Assembly: GCA_039516895.1 (NCBI GenBank)
Contig: CP154437.1
Span: forward strand, 1,550,001-1,614,000
Direction of reading: 5' to 3'
Length of the DNA stretch: 64,000 nt
Source: Campylobacter coli
GTDB lineage: Bacteria > Campylobacterota > Campylobacteria > Campylobacterales > Campylobacteraceae
The position numbers and the translations under genes were made by a program. Positions 1-7,597 of the stretch are shown here, piece by piece. Position 1 is the stretch's first letter. The number at the start of each line of letters is the position of its first letter. The notes under the pieces are model-generated. The model saw only the letters and a program-made list of their open reading frames with translations. It did not search any database and was not told the DNA's origin.

Positions 1-34
1 ATAAATAGATAATTTAATAATTTAGTATTTTTTA

Positions 35-43
35 TGCTATGAT
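35..43 (+). promoter_or_regulatory. Probable sigma-70 extended -10 promoter element
   Basis: TGCTATGAT: a TG-N extension followed by a TATGAT -10 box, with the methyltransferase ATG about 29 bases further on and an AAGGA ribosome site between. The same TGCTATRAT string precedes iscS and tig in this window. Campylobacter sigma-70 promoters rely on an extended -10 and often lack a clear -35, which fits. Not tested experimentally. Confidence 0.5.
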
Positions 44-71
44 TTTATTGATTTAAAAATAAGGACTATCA

Positions 72-782
72 ATGAATCTTTGGGATAAAAAAGCTAAAAA
101 CTACGCAAGATACAATCAAAAACTCAATTCCATACAAGAGCAAACTTTTAAAGAATTAGAAAAACTAAATATAAGCTTTAAAAATAAAAGCATTATAGAT
201 ATAGGATGTGGCACAGGAGTATGGACTTTACACTTAGCACAAAATGCAAAAGAAATCACCGCCCTTGATAATGCAAAAGCTATGTTAGAAATTTTAAAAG
301 AAGATGCTAAAAAACTCCAATTAACAAATATAAAATATGAAAATTGCACTTTTACTGAATGGGTAAGTAAAAATCAAAATACTCAATTTGACATAGCCTT
401 TTTGAGTATGTCTCCTGCTTTGCAAGATAAAAAAGATTATTTAAACTTTATCCAATTAGCTAAATTTCGAATTTATCTTGGTTGGGCAGATTATAGAAAA
501 AGTGATTTTTTAGATCCTATTTTTAAGCATTTTAATACGGAATTTAAGGGTGTTTATAAGCAGGATTTGGAAAGTTATTTGCTAGAAAATGATATAAAGT
601 TTCATAAATTTGTCTTTGATGAAACACGCATAGTAGAAAGAAGAAAAGATGAAGCTATAGAAAATGCTTTATGGCATTTAGATATGAATGGGGTTAAAGC
701 TTCCAAGCAAGATTTAGAAGCTTTTGTGAAAGATGATATCACAGAAACTATACAATCAAAAATCAAACTTTTGGTTTTTTAA
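72..782 (+). CDS. SAM-dependent class I methyltransferase (Cj0261c-like)
   Basis: A 236-residue soluble protein with a class I methyltransferase fold. The SAM-binding motif I, IIDIGCGTGVWTLHLA, lies near residues 40-55, followed by an acidic end of strand 2 (ALDNAK near residue 65) and a motif IV-like FDIAFLSMSPAL near residue 107. The ATG has an AAGGA ribosome site seven bases upstream. The substrate cannot be read from sequence; the family includes small-molecule, RNA and protein methylases. It is followed by a hairpin and then a TM2 protein gene on the same strand. In NCTC 11168, as I recall it, this gene adjoins a Tlp chemoreceptor and the Cj0264c/0265c respiratory genes; here those lie about 48 kb away. 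Confidence 0.8.
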   Translation: MNLWDKKAKNYARYNQKLNSIQEQTFKELEKLNISFKNKSIIDIGCGTGVWTLHLAQNAKEITALDNAKAMLEILKEDAKKLQLTNIKYENCTFTEWVSKNQNTQFDIAFLSMSPALQDKKDYLNFIQLAKFRIYLGWADYRKSDFLDPIFKHFNTEFKGVYKQDLESYLLENDIKFHKFVFDETRIVERRKDEAIENALWHLDMNGVKASKQDLEAFVKDDITETIQSKIKLLVF

Positions 783-786
783 TCAT

Positions 787-812
787 CCTTAAGATAAAAT
801 TCTATCTTAAGG
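787..812 (+). terminator. Hairpin downstream of the methyltransferase gene
   Basis: A perfect 10-bp stem CCTTAAGATA / TATCTTAAGG with a six-base loop (797-802), four bases after the stop codon. The following bases are A/T-rich but not a clean T run, so termination is likely rather than certain. Confidence 0.5.
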
Positions 813-937
813 TAGATATATAATCTTGTAATACTGAAATATTTTTATCAAAATACTCATTTTATAAAATTAAACTTAAAAGTAATTTTAGATTATTTTA
901 GTTATTATTTTATTCTAATATTATTATAGGAGATTTT

Positions 938-1312
938 ATGGATATAAATACTGTATTGATGATGATTTCAGACAAAATTCCATCTAATAGCTTGCCCCTT
1001 GTGCAAGACAAGCTTAAAAATGCAAGTGAAGATAAAATCAACTCTCTTGCCATCTTGCCTTTTAAAAGCCATATTATAGGTTTGATCTTAGGTCTATTTT
1101 TAGGTGCCTTTGGAATTGATCGTTTTTATAAGGGTGATATAGGTTTGGGGGTCGCTAAACTTATAACTTGGTTAGTAGGTGTTGTTACCATTTGGATTTA
1201 TATCGGTGGTTTAATTCTATTTGCTTTATGGATATGGTGCATTGTGGATTGGTTTTTAGTGTGGAAAGGCATCAAAAAAGACAATCTTAATAAAATCTTA
1301 GCCGTATTATAA
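938..1312 (+). CDS. TM2 domain membrane protein (Cj0260c-like)
   Basis: 124 residues. The N-terminal 45 are soluble and helical. Two closely spaced hydrophobic segments follow (about residues 46-66 and 76-106), separated by the TM2 signature GAFGIDRFYKGDIGLG with KL shortly after. TM2 proteins are small inner-membrane proteins of unknown function in bacteria. The ATG is preceded by AGGAG at good spacing. The gene sits alone between a hairpin and a bidirectional terminator shared with pyrC, so it is probably transcribed by itself. Confidence 0.8.
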   Translation: MDINTVLMMISDKIPSNSLPLVQDKLKNASEDKINSLAILPFKSHIIGLILGLFLGAFGIDRFYKGDIGLGVAKLITWLVGVVTIWIYIGGLILFALWIWCIVDWFLVWKGIKKDNLNKILAVL

Positions 1313-1326
1313 AAAATAACACCTTA

Positions 1327-1358
1327 GATAAAAACTAGTTTTAAAACTAGTTTTTATC
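1327..1358. terminator. Bidirectional terminator between TM2 gene and pyrC
   Basis: A perfect 32-base palindrome centred on ACTAGTTTT/AAAACTAGT with T runs on both outer flanks, so each strand reads as stem plus U tail. It lies between two converging genes and overlaps the last five bases of pyrC, including its stop codon. Confidence 0.75.
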
Positions 1359-2358
1359 TTACTCTAAATTTTAAAGTTTCTCCTGCCATAAAAGGAACTA
1401 CTTTTTCACTTTCGTTTTTATATTCGTTTGGAACTTGCCATTCTTGATTTTCTAAAACGATGGTTTTTTCTTTGTCAAAGGTTAAATTATGTACTTTGCA
1501 AGCATTATCTGAAATAAATCTTTGTAAATTGGCTTCATTTGAATTTTTACTAAAAAGATCAGCTAAAACACAAAGCGCCACACTCGCACTAAACACACCC
1601 GCTGCACAACCGCAACATTCTTTTTCATGCTTAGGATGTGGCGCGCTATCGCTTCCGAACATAACTTTTTCATATCCACCAAAAGCAAGCTCACAAAGCG
1701 CTTCTTTATCTTTGTAATGCTTAGCTATAGGCTTGCAAAAAAGATGAGGCTTCATTTTTCCACCGATAACATCATCTAAAGTGATGATTAAATGATGCAA
1801 AGTAATGGTTGCATATAAATTTTCATAATCTTTCAAAAGTTCACATAAGGTTTGAGTCGTAATATGCTCCATAACAATCTTAAGACGCGGAAAATTTTTA
1901 GCCAAATTTTCATAGATTTTAGCAAAATTGCTTTCCCTATCCATCACAAAATCATTGGTTTCTCCATGCACTAAAAGTGGAATTTGTAAATCACTCATCA
2001 CTTCTAAAGTAGGTTTTAAATTCTCTATATCAAAGCTTGAAACCCCGCCTTTTGAATTTGTAGTAATGCCCGCAGGATAAAGCTTGATACCAAAAATTTC
2101 ATCTTTGGCACTTTCAAGAAATTTTTCATCATAATTTTTAAAAAAAAGAGTCATTAAAGGAGTGAAATTCTCATTTTCACAAGCATTTATTATACGCGTT
2201 TTATAAGCTTTTAAACTCTCTAAATCACAAAGTGGTGGAACTAAATTTGGCATAATCACACCCGCACGAAAATCTTTAGCACTAAAAGGTGCAACCAAGC
2301 CTAGCATATTTTCATCTCTTAAATGCAAATGCATATCTAGTGGGTTTTTAAGTGTCAT
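1354..2358 (-). CDS. pyrC: Dihydroorotase
   Basis: A class II (E. coli-like) dihydroorotase of 334 residues. It closes N-carbamoyl-aspartate to dihydroorotate in pyrimidine synthesis. The metal motif HLHLRD is at residues 10-15; GIKLYPAG carries the lysine expected to be carbamylated, and further metal ligands are the histidines in LVHGET and MEHITT and the Asp of FGSDSAPH. I chose the ATG at 2358, eight codons inside the longest frame, because AGGAG lies six bases upstream. pyrE is also in this window but in a separate transcription unit. Confidence 0.95.
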   Translation of the reverse strand: MTLKNPLDMHLHLRDENMLGLVAPFSAKDFRAGVIMPNLVPPLCDLESLKAYKTRIINACENENFTPLMTLFFKNYDEKFLESAKDEIFGIKLYPAGITTNSKGGVSSFDIENLKPTLEVMSDLQIPLLVHGETNDFVMDRESNFAKIYENLAKNFPRLKIVMEHITTQTLCELLKDYENLYATITLHHLIITLDDVIGGKMKPHLFCKPIAKHYKDKEALCELAFGGYEKVMFGSDSAPHPKHEKECCGCAAGVFSASVALCVLADLFSKNSNEANLQRFISDNACKVHNLTFDKEKTIVLENQEWQVPNEYKNESEKVVPFMAGETLKFRVR

Positions 2359-2448
2359 TTTTTCTCCTAAATCAATAAACAAATTTTATCTTATAAAGCC
2401 AAAAAGAATGATAAAAAGAAGAATAATTAAAACAAGAAAATTTATTTT

Positions 2449-2691
2449 CTAATCACAAGGGATGCAAAGTTGATAAAATCCATTTTTCAACTTTTTAAAA
2501 AGCTTTTTTTCTTCTAAAAATTTAAAAGTTGCGATGATGGTAGGTTTGCTTTGATTTAATCTTGCTTCAAGCTCACTTATTTTTACCATCACAAAACCAT
2601 TCTCATCCGCATTTTCACATAAAAATTGAAGCAGCTCAAAGCGTTTTTTGCCTAAAATTTCTCTCATTAAATTTTCAATTTTTACAGCCAT
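2449..2691 (-). CDS. Small winged-helix transcriptional regulator (Cj0258-like)
   Basis: An 80-residue protein with the layout of a winged helix-turn-helix: helix RFELLQFLCENA, then ISELEARLNQSKPTIIATFKFLEEKKL as turn and recognition helix, then a wing (FKKLKNGFYQL) ending in CIPC, a possible metal-binding pair of cysteines. It resembles ArsR/MarR-type small regulators; the ligand is unknown. The ATG at 2691 has AGGAAAA before it and overlaps the end of dgkA by ten bases, so it is the third gene of an eptC-dgkA-regulator operon. Whether it regulates that operon is a guess. Confidence 0.7.
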   Translation of the reverse strand: MAVKIENLMREILGKKRFELLQFLCENADENGFVMVKISELEARLNQSKPTIIATFKFLEEKKLFKKLKNGFYQLCIPCD

Positions 2692-3038
2692 AGTTTTCCT
2701 AAGATAAAACCCCAAATAAAAAGCGCTAAACACACACTAAAAAATACTGCCGCACTTGCACAATCTTTAGCAACTTTAGCTTTTTCATGCCATTCATTTG
2801 TAATCAAATCCACACAAGCTTCTATGGCTGAATTTAAAGCTTCAACGATTAAGATGAGAATTAAAACAGCGATTAAAAATAAATGCTCTAAAAAGCTTAC
2901 ATCTAAAAAAAAGCTAAAAACGATAGCGGGGATAATCACGCAAAGCTCTAGTCGAAAAGCCATTTCATTTTTAAACAAGGCTAGAATTCCTTCTAGCGCA
3001 TATCGTGCATTATTTAAAAGATGATATTTTGGTTTCAT
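2682..3038 (-). CDS. dgkA: Diacylglycerol kinase
   Basis: A 118-residue integral membrane kinase with three hydrophobic segments. It has the DgkA signatures LIVEALNSAIEACVDL (residues about 61-77) and AKDCASAAV (about 89-98), which include the catalytic Glu and metal-binding residues. It recycles diacylglycerol to phosphatidic acid. Its start overlaps the stop of eptC by one base. The pairing makes sense: EptC moves phosphoethanolamine from phosphatidylethanolamine and leaves diacylglycerol, which DgkA re-phosphorylates. Confidence 0.95.
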   Translation of the reverse strand: MKPKYHLLNNARYALEGILALFKNEMAFRLELCVIIPAIVFSFFLDVSFLEHLFLIAVLILILIVEALNSAIEACVDLITNEWHEKAKVAKDCASAAVFFSVCLALFIWGFILGKLWL

Positions 3039-4585
3039 TAATTAGCCTTTAAAGCTTGATTTAATATATCATAGCTTGGCTCATAGACAGCGGTTTGAAT
3101 ATTAAAATAACCCAAAAGCGTGCTAAAAAGATTATCTTGAGAAAGATTTAAACTTTTATGATTTTGAGCTGTGGTCATTAAATTTTCATCACTACTCCAA
3201 AAAATAACAGGAATATGAGTTTGATGTCTTGGTGCTATAGCATAAGGCATTCCGTGTAAATAAATTCCATTTTCACCCAAACTTTCTCCATGATCTGAAA
3301 GGTATAATAAAGAACTCTCATAATCTTTTTTTTCTTTTAAAAGTTCGATAATCTCACTTAAAAGATAATCCGTATAAAGCAAAGTATTGTCATAAGTATT
3401 GATTAAAGCCTCACTAGCACATTTTGAAAGTTCATTAGTATCGCAAGTTGGAGTAAATTTTTTAAATTCGCTTGGATAACGCTTATAATAGGCTGGTCCA
3501 TGAGAGCCTTGCAAATGAAGAACTATGATATTTTGAGTATCTAAATTGCCTAATCTTTCTTTTAAAGAAGGCAATAAATTCTCATCCCAATCGCTAGAGA
3601 GTTGCTGCTTGTCAGATAACCTATCGCAAACTCCTTTACACTTGCCTGAATTATTATCTATCCAAGAAGCTTTTACGCCTGTTTTTTGCAAGATATCCAT
3701 AACATTTTCTTGATATTCGCTACTTGAATAGTTTTGACGCTTTGAAAGAGAAAACATACAAGGCAAACTCACCGCCGTAGCAGTACCGCATGAAGAAAAA
3801 TTATCAAAAAATACTACATTATTTTTATTGGTATAAAAATTAGTATCATTTTTAGCATATTCTCCAAGAGAATAATTCGCCGCTCTAGCAGTTTCACCCA
3901 CTACTAAAACTAAAAGTTTCTTTGTAGTATTATCCTCTTTAAACGCATCATCGCCTATGGTTTTAAATTCAGGCTTTGGCTTTAAAAAACGCACATAATA
4001 ACGATATACAGCATAAATTGGATAAAAAGGAACATTATACATTCTTATTTCGTTGTAAGTTCTAAAAAAAGGTATAAAGGTTTTACTTAAAGGCATAAAG
4101 AAGATTAAAAATATAAAACAACCCAAAAACGCACTTAAAATCCTAACTCGTATTCTTTTAAAAAAATCTTGTTCTACATTATTTTCAATACGAATTTTTA
4201 AAATAAAAATGCAAAAAAGTAAAACAATAATAACCGATAAAACCAAACGCCAACTTAGCAAATCTTTCACTTCTTTTACATCAGTTTGCACGACATTTTG
4301 TATCATATCTGAATCAATTAAAATTCCATAAAAAGTAATAAAATAAAGACTAATGCAAGATGATAAAATAAAAAATATAGATAATATTTTAGTTAAATAT
4401 TTTACAAAAATAAGTGAAAAAATCATATGGACCAAACCAAAATAAGCCACAATAAAAACTAAAGTTAGCAATAAATTTTGGGATAATTTTTCATAAACAA
4501 ATGAATGCAAATTAAAATTTAAAAGTGTAATAAGTATAGAATTAAAAAGTACAAATTGAAACCAAGAAAGTTTAAATTTAAACAT
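3038..4585 (-). CDS. eptC: Phosphoethanolamine transferase EptC
   Basis: 515 residues. Five N-terminal membrane helices (to about residue 175) are followed by a periplasmic alkaline-phosphatase/sulfatase-fold domain. The nucleophile motif VVGETARAANYSLGEY places the catalytic threonine at about residue 232; later metal ligands are in LSDHGESLGENG and RHQTHIPVIFW. Several cysteine pairs in the domain (for example SCGTATAVSLPC and KCKGVC) suggest disulfides. In C. jejuni this enzyme adds phosphoethanolamine to lipid A, the flagellar rod protein FlgG and N-glycans, affecting motility and polymyxin resistance. First gene of an operon with dgkA, divergent from the exonuclease gene. Confidence 0.93.
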   Translation of the reverse strand: MFKFKLSWFQFVLFNSILITLLNFNLHSFVYEKLSQNLLLTLVFIVAYFGLVHMIFSLIFVKYLTKILSIFFILSSCISLYFITFYGILIDSDMIQNVVQTDVKEVKDLLSWRLVLSVIIVLLFCIFILKIRIENNVEQDFFKRIRVRILSAFLGCFIFLIFFMPLSKTFIPFFRTYNEIRMYNVPFYPIYAVYRYYVRFLKPKPEFKTIGDDAFKEDNTTKKLLVLVVGETARAANYSLGEYAKNDTNFYTNKNNVVFFDNFSSCGTATAVSLPCMFSLSKRQNYSSSEYQENVMDILQKTGVKASWIDNNSGKCKGVCDRLSDKQQLSSDWDENLLPSLKERLGNLDTQNIIVLHLQGSHGPAYYKRYPSEFKKFTPTCDTNELSKCASEALINTYDNTLLYTDYLLSEIIELLKEKKDYESSLLYLSDHGESLGENGIYLHGMPYAIAPRHQTHIPVIFWSSDENLMTTAQNHKSLNLSQDNLFSTLLGYFNIQTAVYEPSYDILNQALKAN

Positions 4586-4661
4586 ATTCTCTCCTTAAAA
4601 AATAACTAAAAGGCAAAGTTTAAAAGGAAAAAGCTAACCATTAGTAATATTTTTTATTAAT

Positions 4662-4667
4662 TATGAT
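4662..4667 (+). promoter_or_regulatory. Possible -10 element for exonuclease gene
   Basis: TATGAT about 35 bases before the start codon of the exonuclease III gene, in a 116-base divergent intergenic region shared with eptC. No convincing -35 is seen. Confidence 0.35.
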
Positions 4668-4701
4668 ATTATTTTTATTTCAAAAATTTAAGGATTAACT
4701 G

Positions 4702-5460
4702 ATGAAACTACTTTCATGGAATGTCAATGGCTTAAGAGCTATTTGTGATAAAAATGCACTTGATTGGATAATAAAGGAAAATATTGATTTTATAGGTTTT
4801 CAAGAAATTAAAGCACATGAAGATAAATTTCCTAAGAAAATTTATGAATATCCTTTTAAGCATATGTATTCTAATTCTGCCAAAAGAGCTGGATACTCGG
4901 GTGTTATGAGTCTTTGCAATTTTGATAGCGAAGTGAAAAAATGTGAATTTTTTGATGATGAAGAAGGTAGAGTTTTAGAACATCGTTTTAAAAATATAGC
5001 ACTTTTTAATATCTATTTTCCAAATGGACAAAAAGATGAAGAGCGTTTGGGTTTTAAGATGAAATTCTATGCGGATTTTTTAGTGTATTTAGAAAAGCTT
5101 TTAAAGGATGGTTTTGAGATTATTATTTGTGGTGATGTCAATACCGCGCACAAAGAAATCGATCTTACCCATCCAAAAGCAAATGCCAATACCTCGGGAT
5201 TTTTACCCATAGAAAGAGCTTGGATTGATGATTTGCTAAAACTTGGTTTTATTGATACTTTTAGAGAGATTAATGGCGATATCAAAGAAAAATACTCGTG
5301 GTGGAGTTATAGAATGAAAGCAAGAGAAAGAAATGTGGGCTGGAGAATTGATTATTTTTTCATTTCAACAGGTTTAAAAGACAAGCTTAAAAATGCTTTC
5401 ATAAGAGATGATATTTTTGGTTCAGATCACGCGCCTGTAGGTATAGAAATAGATATTTAA
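4702..5460 (+). CDS. xth: Exodeoxyribonuclease III (AP endonuclease)
   Basis: 252 residues of the endonuclease/exonuclease/phosphatase fold. Diagnostic motifs are LLSWNVNGLRA at residues 3-13, GFQEIKA near 33 (metal-binding Glu), GDVNTAHKEIDL near 148 (catalytic Asp and Asn), WWSYRMKARERNVGWRIDY, and the C-terminal SDHAPVGIEI with the catalytic Asp-His. It cuts DNA at abasic sites in base-excision repair. Length is normal. It stands alone and ends in a hairpin terminator. Confidence 0.93.
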   Translation: MKLLSWNVNGLRAICDKNALDWIIKENIDFIGFQEIKAHEDKFPKKIYEYPFKHMYSNSAKRAGYSGVMSLCNFDSEVKKCEFFDDEEGRVLEHRFKNIALFNIYFPNGQKDEERLGFKMKFYADFLVYLEKLLKDGFEIIICGDVNTAHKEIDLTHPKANANTSGFLPIERAWIDDLLKLGFIDTFREINGDIKEKYSWWSYRMKARERNVGWRIDYFFISTGLKDKLKNAFIRDDIFGSDHAPVGIEIDI

Positions 5461-5482
5461 TATCCCACAAAAATGGGATATT
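5459..5482 (+). terminator. Terminator after exonuclease III
   Basis: A perfect 9-bp stem AATATCCCA / TGGGATATT with a six-base loop (5468-5473), followed by ATTTTTT. Its right arm overlaps the stop codon of the converging gene. Confidence 0.75.
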
Positions 5483-6617
5483 ATTTTTTAATGAGTTTTT
5501 TTGCCCTTTCCCAAAGTCTTACACCTAGTTTTTTAGCTTTTTTTGAATTTAATTCTTTGTATTTTTCTCCTGCTACTTTTTCAAGCTCAAGAATTTCTTG
5601 TTTAAAGCGGTGTAATTTTCTTTGAGTCAGTCTATTAAAATCATTGATTTTTGGGTTTTTCTTGATATCATTTAAAACCAAAAGTAATTGCTCTCTACTC
5701 TCAACGGCAAGGCGTTTAAATTTGGCAAAAAGATTATCAAGCTCATGCTCTAATAAATTTTCAACTATATCTTTTGATGGATTTTTTTGTTCTTTAATTT
5801 CTCTTTTTAAAAGCGCGATAAAATCATCTTCTATGCCTATCAATTCTTTACTTTTAAGACTTACATCTTCTTCAAATTTTGCATAAGTAAGTGAAGTTTT
5901 AAATTTTTCCATAGCCAAAGAAATTCCATCTCTAGTCCCTTTAATCACGCCAAGACAAAGATCTTTAGCATAAGCCATAGATTCATTTGCTATCTCAAAA
6001 GCTGTGTTTAAAATAATACTTGAAATTTTTAAAATACGCTCTTTTTCAAAATGAGCCTCACAAATAGCGTTATAAACAAGACTTTTAGCAATTTCACTAC
6101 TAGTAAGCTCTATATCTTCAGCTTTTTCAAGAGTGGTTAAAAAAGCACTTTCAGCAGTTTCTTTTAAAATTCCAAGCATTTCTATATCAAATAAAATCGC
6201 ATCATTTAATCCACTGCTAAATTCATTACAAAAAGAACATTCTTGTAAGATATTTTCAAATTCAAGAAAATTATCACTGATTTGATTTTTGATTAAATTC
6301 TTTTGATTTTCGATTTGTTTGTTTAGCAACTCTGCCTCGCTGATATATTCATAAAGGACATTTTGAGCATCTCCTATACTAGCTTTTACTAAAGCTTTGA
6401 TAACTTTTGCAACATTTTCATCATCAAATAAATCAAGTTTTTTTAAAATAGTTAAAAACTCAACCAAAAGCAAATTTAAGATCTTTTTAGTATTGTGTGG
6501 ATCTTGCGAAATTTGTTTATATGCAAGATTAAAACTTAAATCCTCAAGTAAATCTTTCACCTCATCTTTTTTGAGATTGGATAAAGAATTTTCAAATATA
6601 ATCAAAGTATTTTTCAT
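5481..6617 (-). CDS. Unknown all-helical protein (Cj0254-like)
   Basis: 378 residues, no signal peptide or membrane segment, and no motif I recognise. Nearly the whole length is predicted helical from its Leu/Glu/Lys pattern. A cysteine pair (ECSFCNEF) lies near residue 126, and the C-terminal 70 residues are strongly basic (ending KAKKLGVRLWERAKKLIKK), suggesting nucleic acid, ribosome or membrane contact. It lies 17 bases downstream of the DUF493 gene in the moaC operon and has an AAGGGGA ribosome site. Function unknown. Confidence 0.75.
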   Translation of the reverse strand: MKNTLIIFENSLSNLKKDEVKDLLEDLSFNLAYKQISQDPHNTKKILNLLLVEFLTILKKLDLFDDENVAKVIKALVKASIGDAQNVLYEYISEAELLNKQIENQKNLIKNQISDNFLEFENILQECSFCNEFSSGLNDAILFDIEMLGILKETAESAFLTTLEKAEDIELTSSEIAKSLVYNAICEAHFEKERILKISSIILNTAFEIANESMAYAKDLCLGVIKGTRDGISLAMEKFKTSLTYAKFEEDVSLKSKELIGIEDDFIALLKREIKEQKNPSKDIVENLLEHELDNLFAKFKRLAVESREQLLLVLNDIKKNPKINDFNRLTQRKLHRFKQEILELEKVAGEKYKELNSKKAKKLGVRLWERAKKLIKK

Positions 6618-6634
6618 TATAATCCCCTTCTTTC

Positions 6635-6898
6635 TTAAAGCACAAATTTAGCTTTAGCTTTTAATTTTTCGAAAATATCCAAACGATCCTTTTTGCTATC
6701 TACATAAACACTCAGCAAAAAACTTTGATATTTTCCACTAGAACTTGCATTAGAATGTTTGTATTTAAAATCTCTTTGTCCTAAAAGCTCTTCAAACAAA
6801 GCTCCTGCATGAACATGTGCTTCAAAAATCACCTTATAATCCCAAAAAGTAGGATAATTAACAATAGGCTCTTGTTTAAGATCGCACAAATTTACCAC
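6635..6898 (-). CDS. DUF493 (YbeD-like) family protein
   Basis: A small protein matching the DUF493/YbeD ferredoxin-like fold: [22 protein letters not shown], then the family's S-S-G-K-Y-x-S-hydrophobic signature in [15 protein letters not shown]. The function of the family is not settled. The only ATG-free extended start (GTG at 6934) would overlap moaC by 59 bases; the GTG at 6898 has AAGGGGG five bases upstream and gives 87 residues, matching family length, so I prefer it. It still overlaps the moaC 3' end by 23 bases, indicating translational coupling. Confidence 0.75.
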   Translation of the reverse strand: MVNLCDLKQEPIVNYPTFWDYKVIFEAHVHAGALFEELLGQRDFKYKHSNASSSGKYQSFLLSVYVDSKKDRLDIFEKLKAKAKFVL

Positions 6899-7349
6899 TT
6901 TTACCCCCTTCTTTACTTTCAAGTACAATTTCACTTATTTTCATCGTTTTATCAATGGCTTTAATCATATCATAGATAGTTAAAAGTCCTATGCTAACAC
7001 CGCTTAAGGCTTCCATTTCTACCCCTGTTTTACCCTCGCATTTTACCGTTACTATAAGTTTAAAGGTATAGTCTTTAGGAAATTCAACTATATCTGTCTC
7101 AATCTTAGAAATCATCAAGGGATGACACATAGGGATAATTTCACTGGTTTTTTTAGCTCCCATGATAGCTGCTATAACAGCAGTTTGAAGCACGGGGCCT
7201 TTTTTTGCGGTATTGTTTTTTATAGCCTTAAAAGCTTCTTCGCTCATGCTGATCATACCGCTTGCTGTGGCCACTCTTTTACTCACATCTTTTTGACTTA
7301 CGTCTACCATTTTAGGGCGGTTGTTTTCATCCAAATGAGTCAATTCCAT
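6876..7349 (-). CDS. moaC: Cyclic pyranopterin monophosphate synthase
   Basis: 157 residues. MoaC converts the MoaA product to cyclic pyranopterin monophosphate in molybdenum cofactor synthesis. Family motifs are [46 protein letters not shown] and YDMIKAIDK, the last carrying the catalytic Asp and Lys. The start is one of two adjacent ATGs (7352 or 7349), with AAAGG upstream; spacing favours 7349. A molybdopterin-dependent oxidoreductase at 49-51.5 kb would use the cofactor. First gene of a three-gene minus-strand operon. Confidence 0.93.
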   Translation of the reverse strand: MELTHLDENNRPKMVDVSQKDVSKRVATASGMISMSEEAFKAIKNNTAKKGPVLQTAVIAAIMGAKKTSEIIPMCHPLMISKIETDIVEFPKDYTFKLIVTVKCEGKTGVEMEALSGVSIGLLTIYDMIKAIDKTMKISEIVLESKEGGKSGKFVRS

Positions 7350-7442
7350 CATCAACCTTTTTAAAAAATATAAAAAATTATAGCAAAAGCAATCAAATTT
7401 AAGCTAAAATTAGATTTTATTTTATTTATCAAGGAGTAAATA

Positions 7443-7595
7443 ATGGCTTATGATGATGAAGATTTAGAATTTGATGATTATGAAGGCGAAGAAGATGAGT
7501 ATGCTCACAACCATCACAAATCCTACAATTATGATGATGATGATTATGACTTTGATGATGAAGCAAATGATGATGATTTTTATGAAATGGATTAA
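7443..7595 (+). CDS. 50-residue highly acidic protein (Cj0251c-like)
   Basis: A short reading frame with an AAGGAG ribosome site seven bases before the ATG. The product is almost entirely Asp, Glu, Tyr and Phe with very few basic residues (runs such as NYDDDDYDFDD), broken by a histidine cluster AHNHHK at about residues 21-26. No fold or family is recognised beyond the small acidic Campylobacter protein. The composition could bind cations or mimic nucleic acid, but that is speculation. It ends two bases before the transporter gene, so the two are surely co-transcribed. Its placement between moaC and an MFS gene matches my recollection of C. jejuni, supporting that it is real. Confidence 0.8.
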   Translation: MAYDDEDLEFDDYEGEEDEYAHNHHKSYNYDDDDYDFDDEANDDDFYEMD

Positions 7596-7597
7596 AA

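Noticed and set aside
1426-1440. TTGGAACTTGCC string inside pyrC as a second sigma-54 promoter
   Set aside because: The spacing between GG and GC is far too short and it lies inside a gene read on the other strand.
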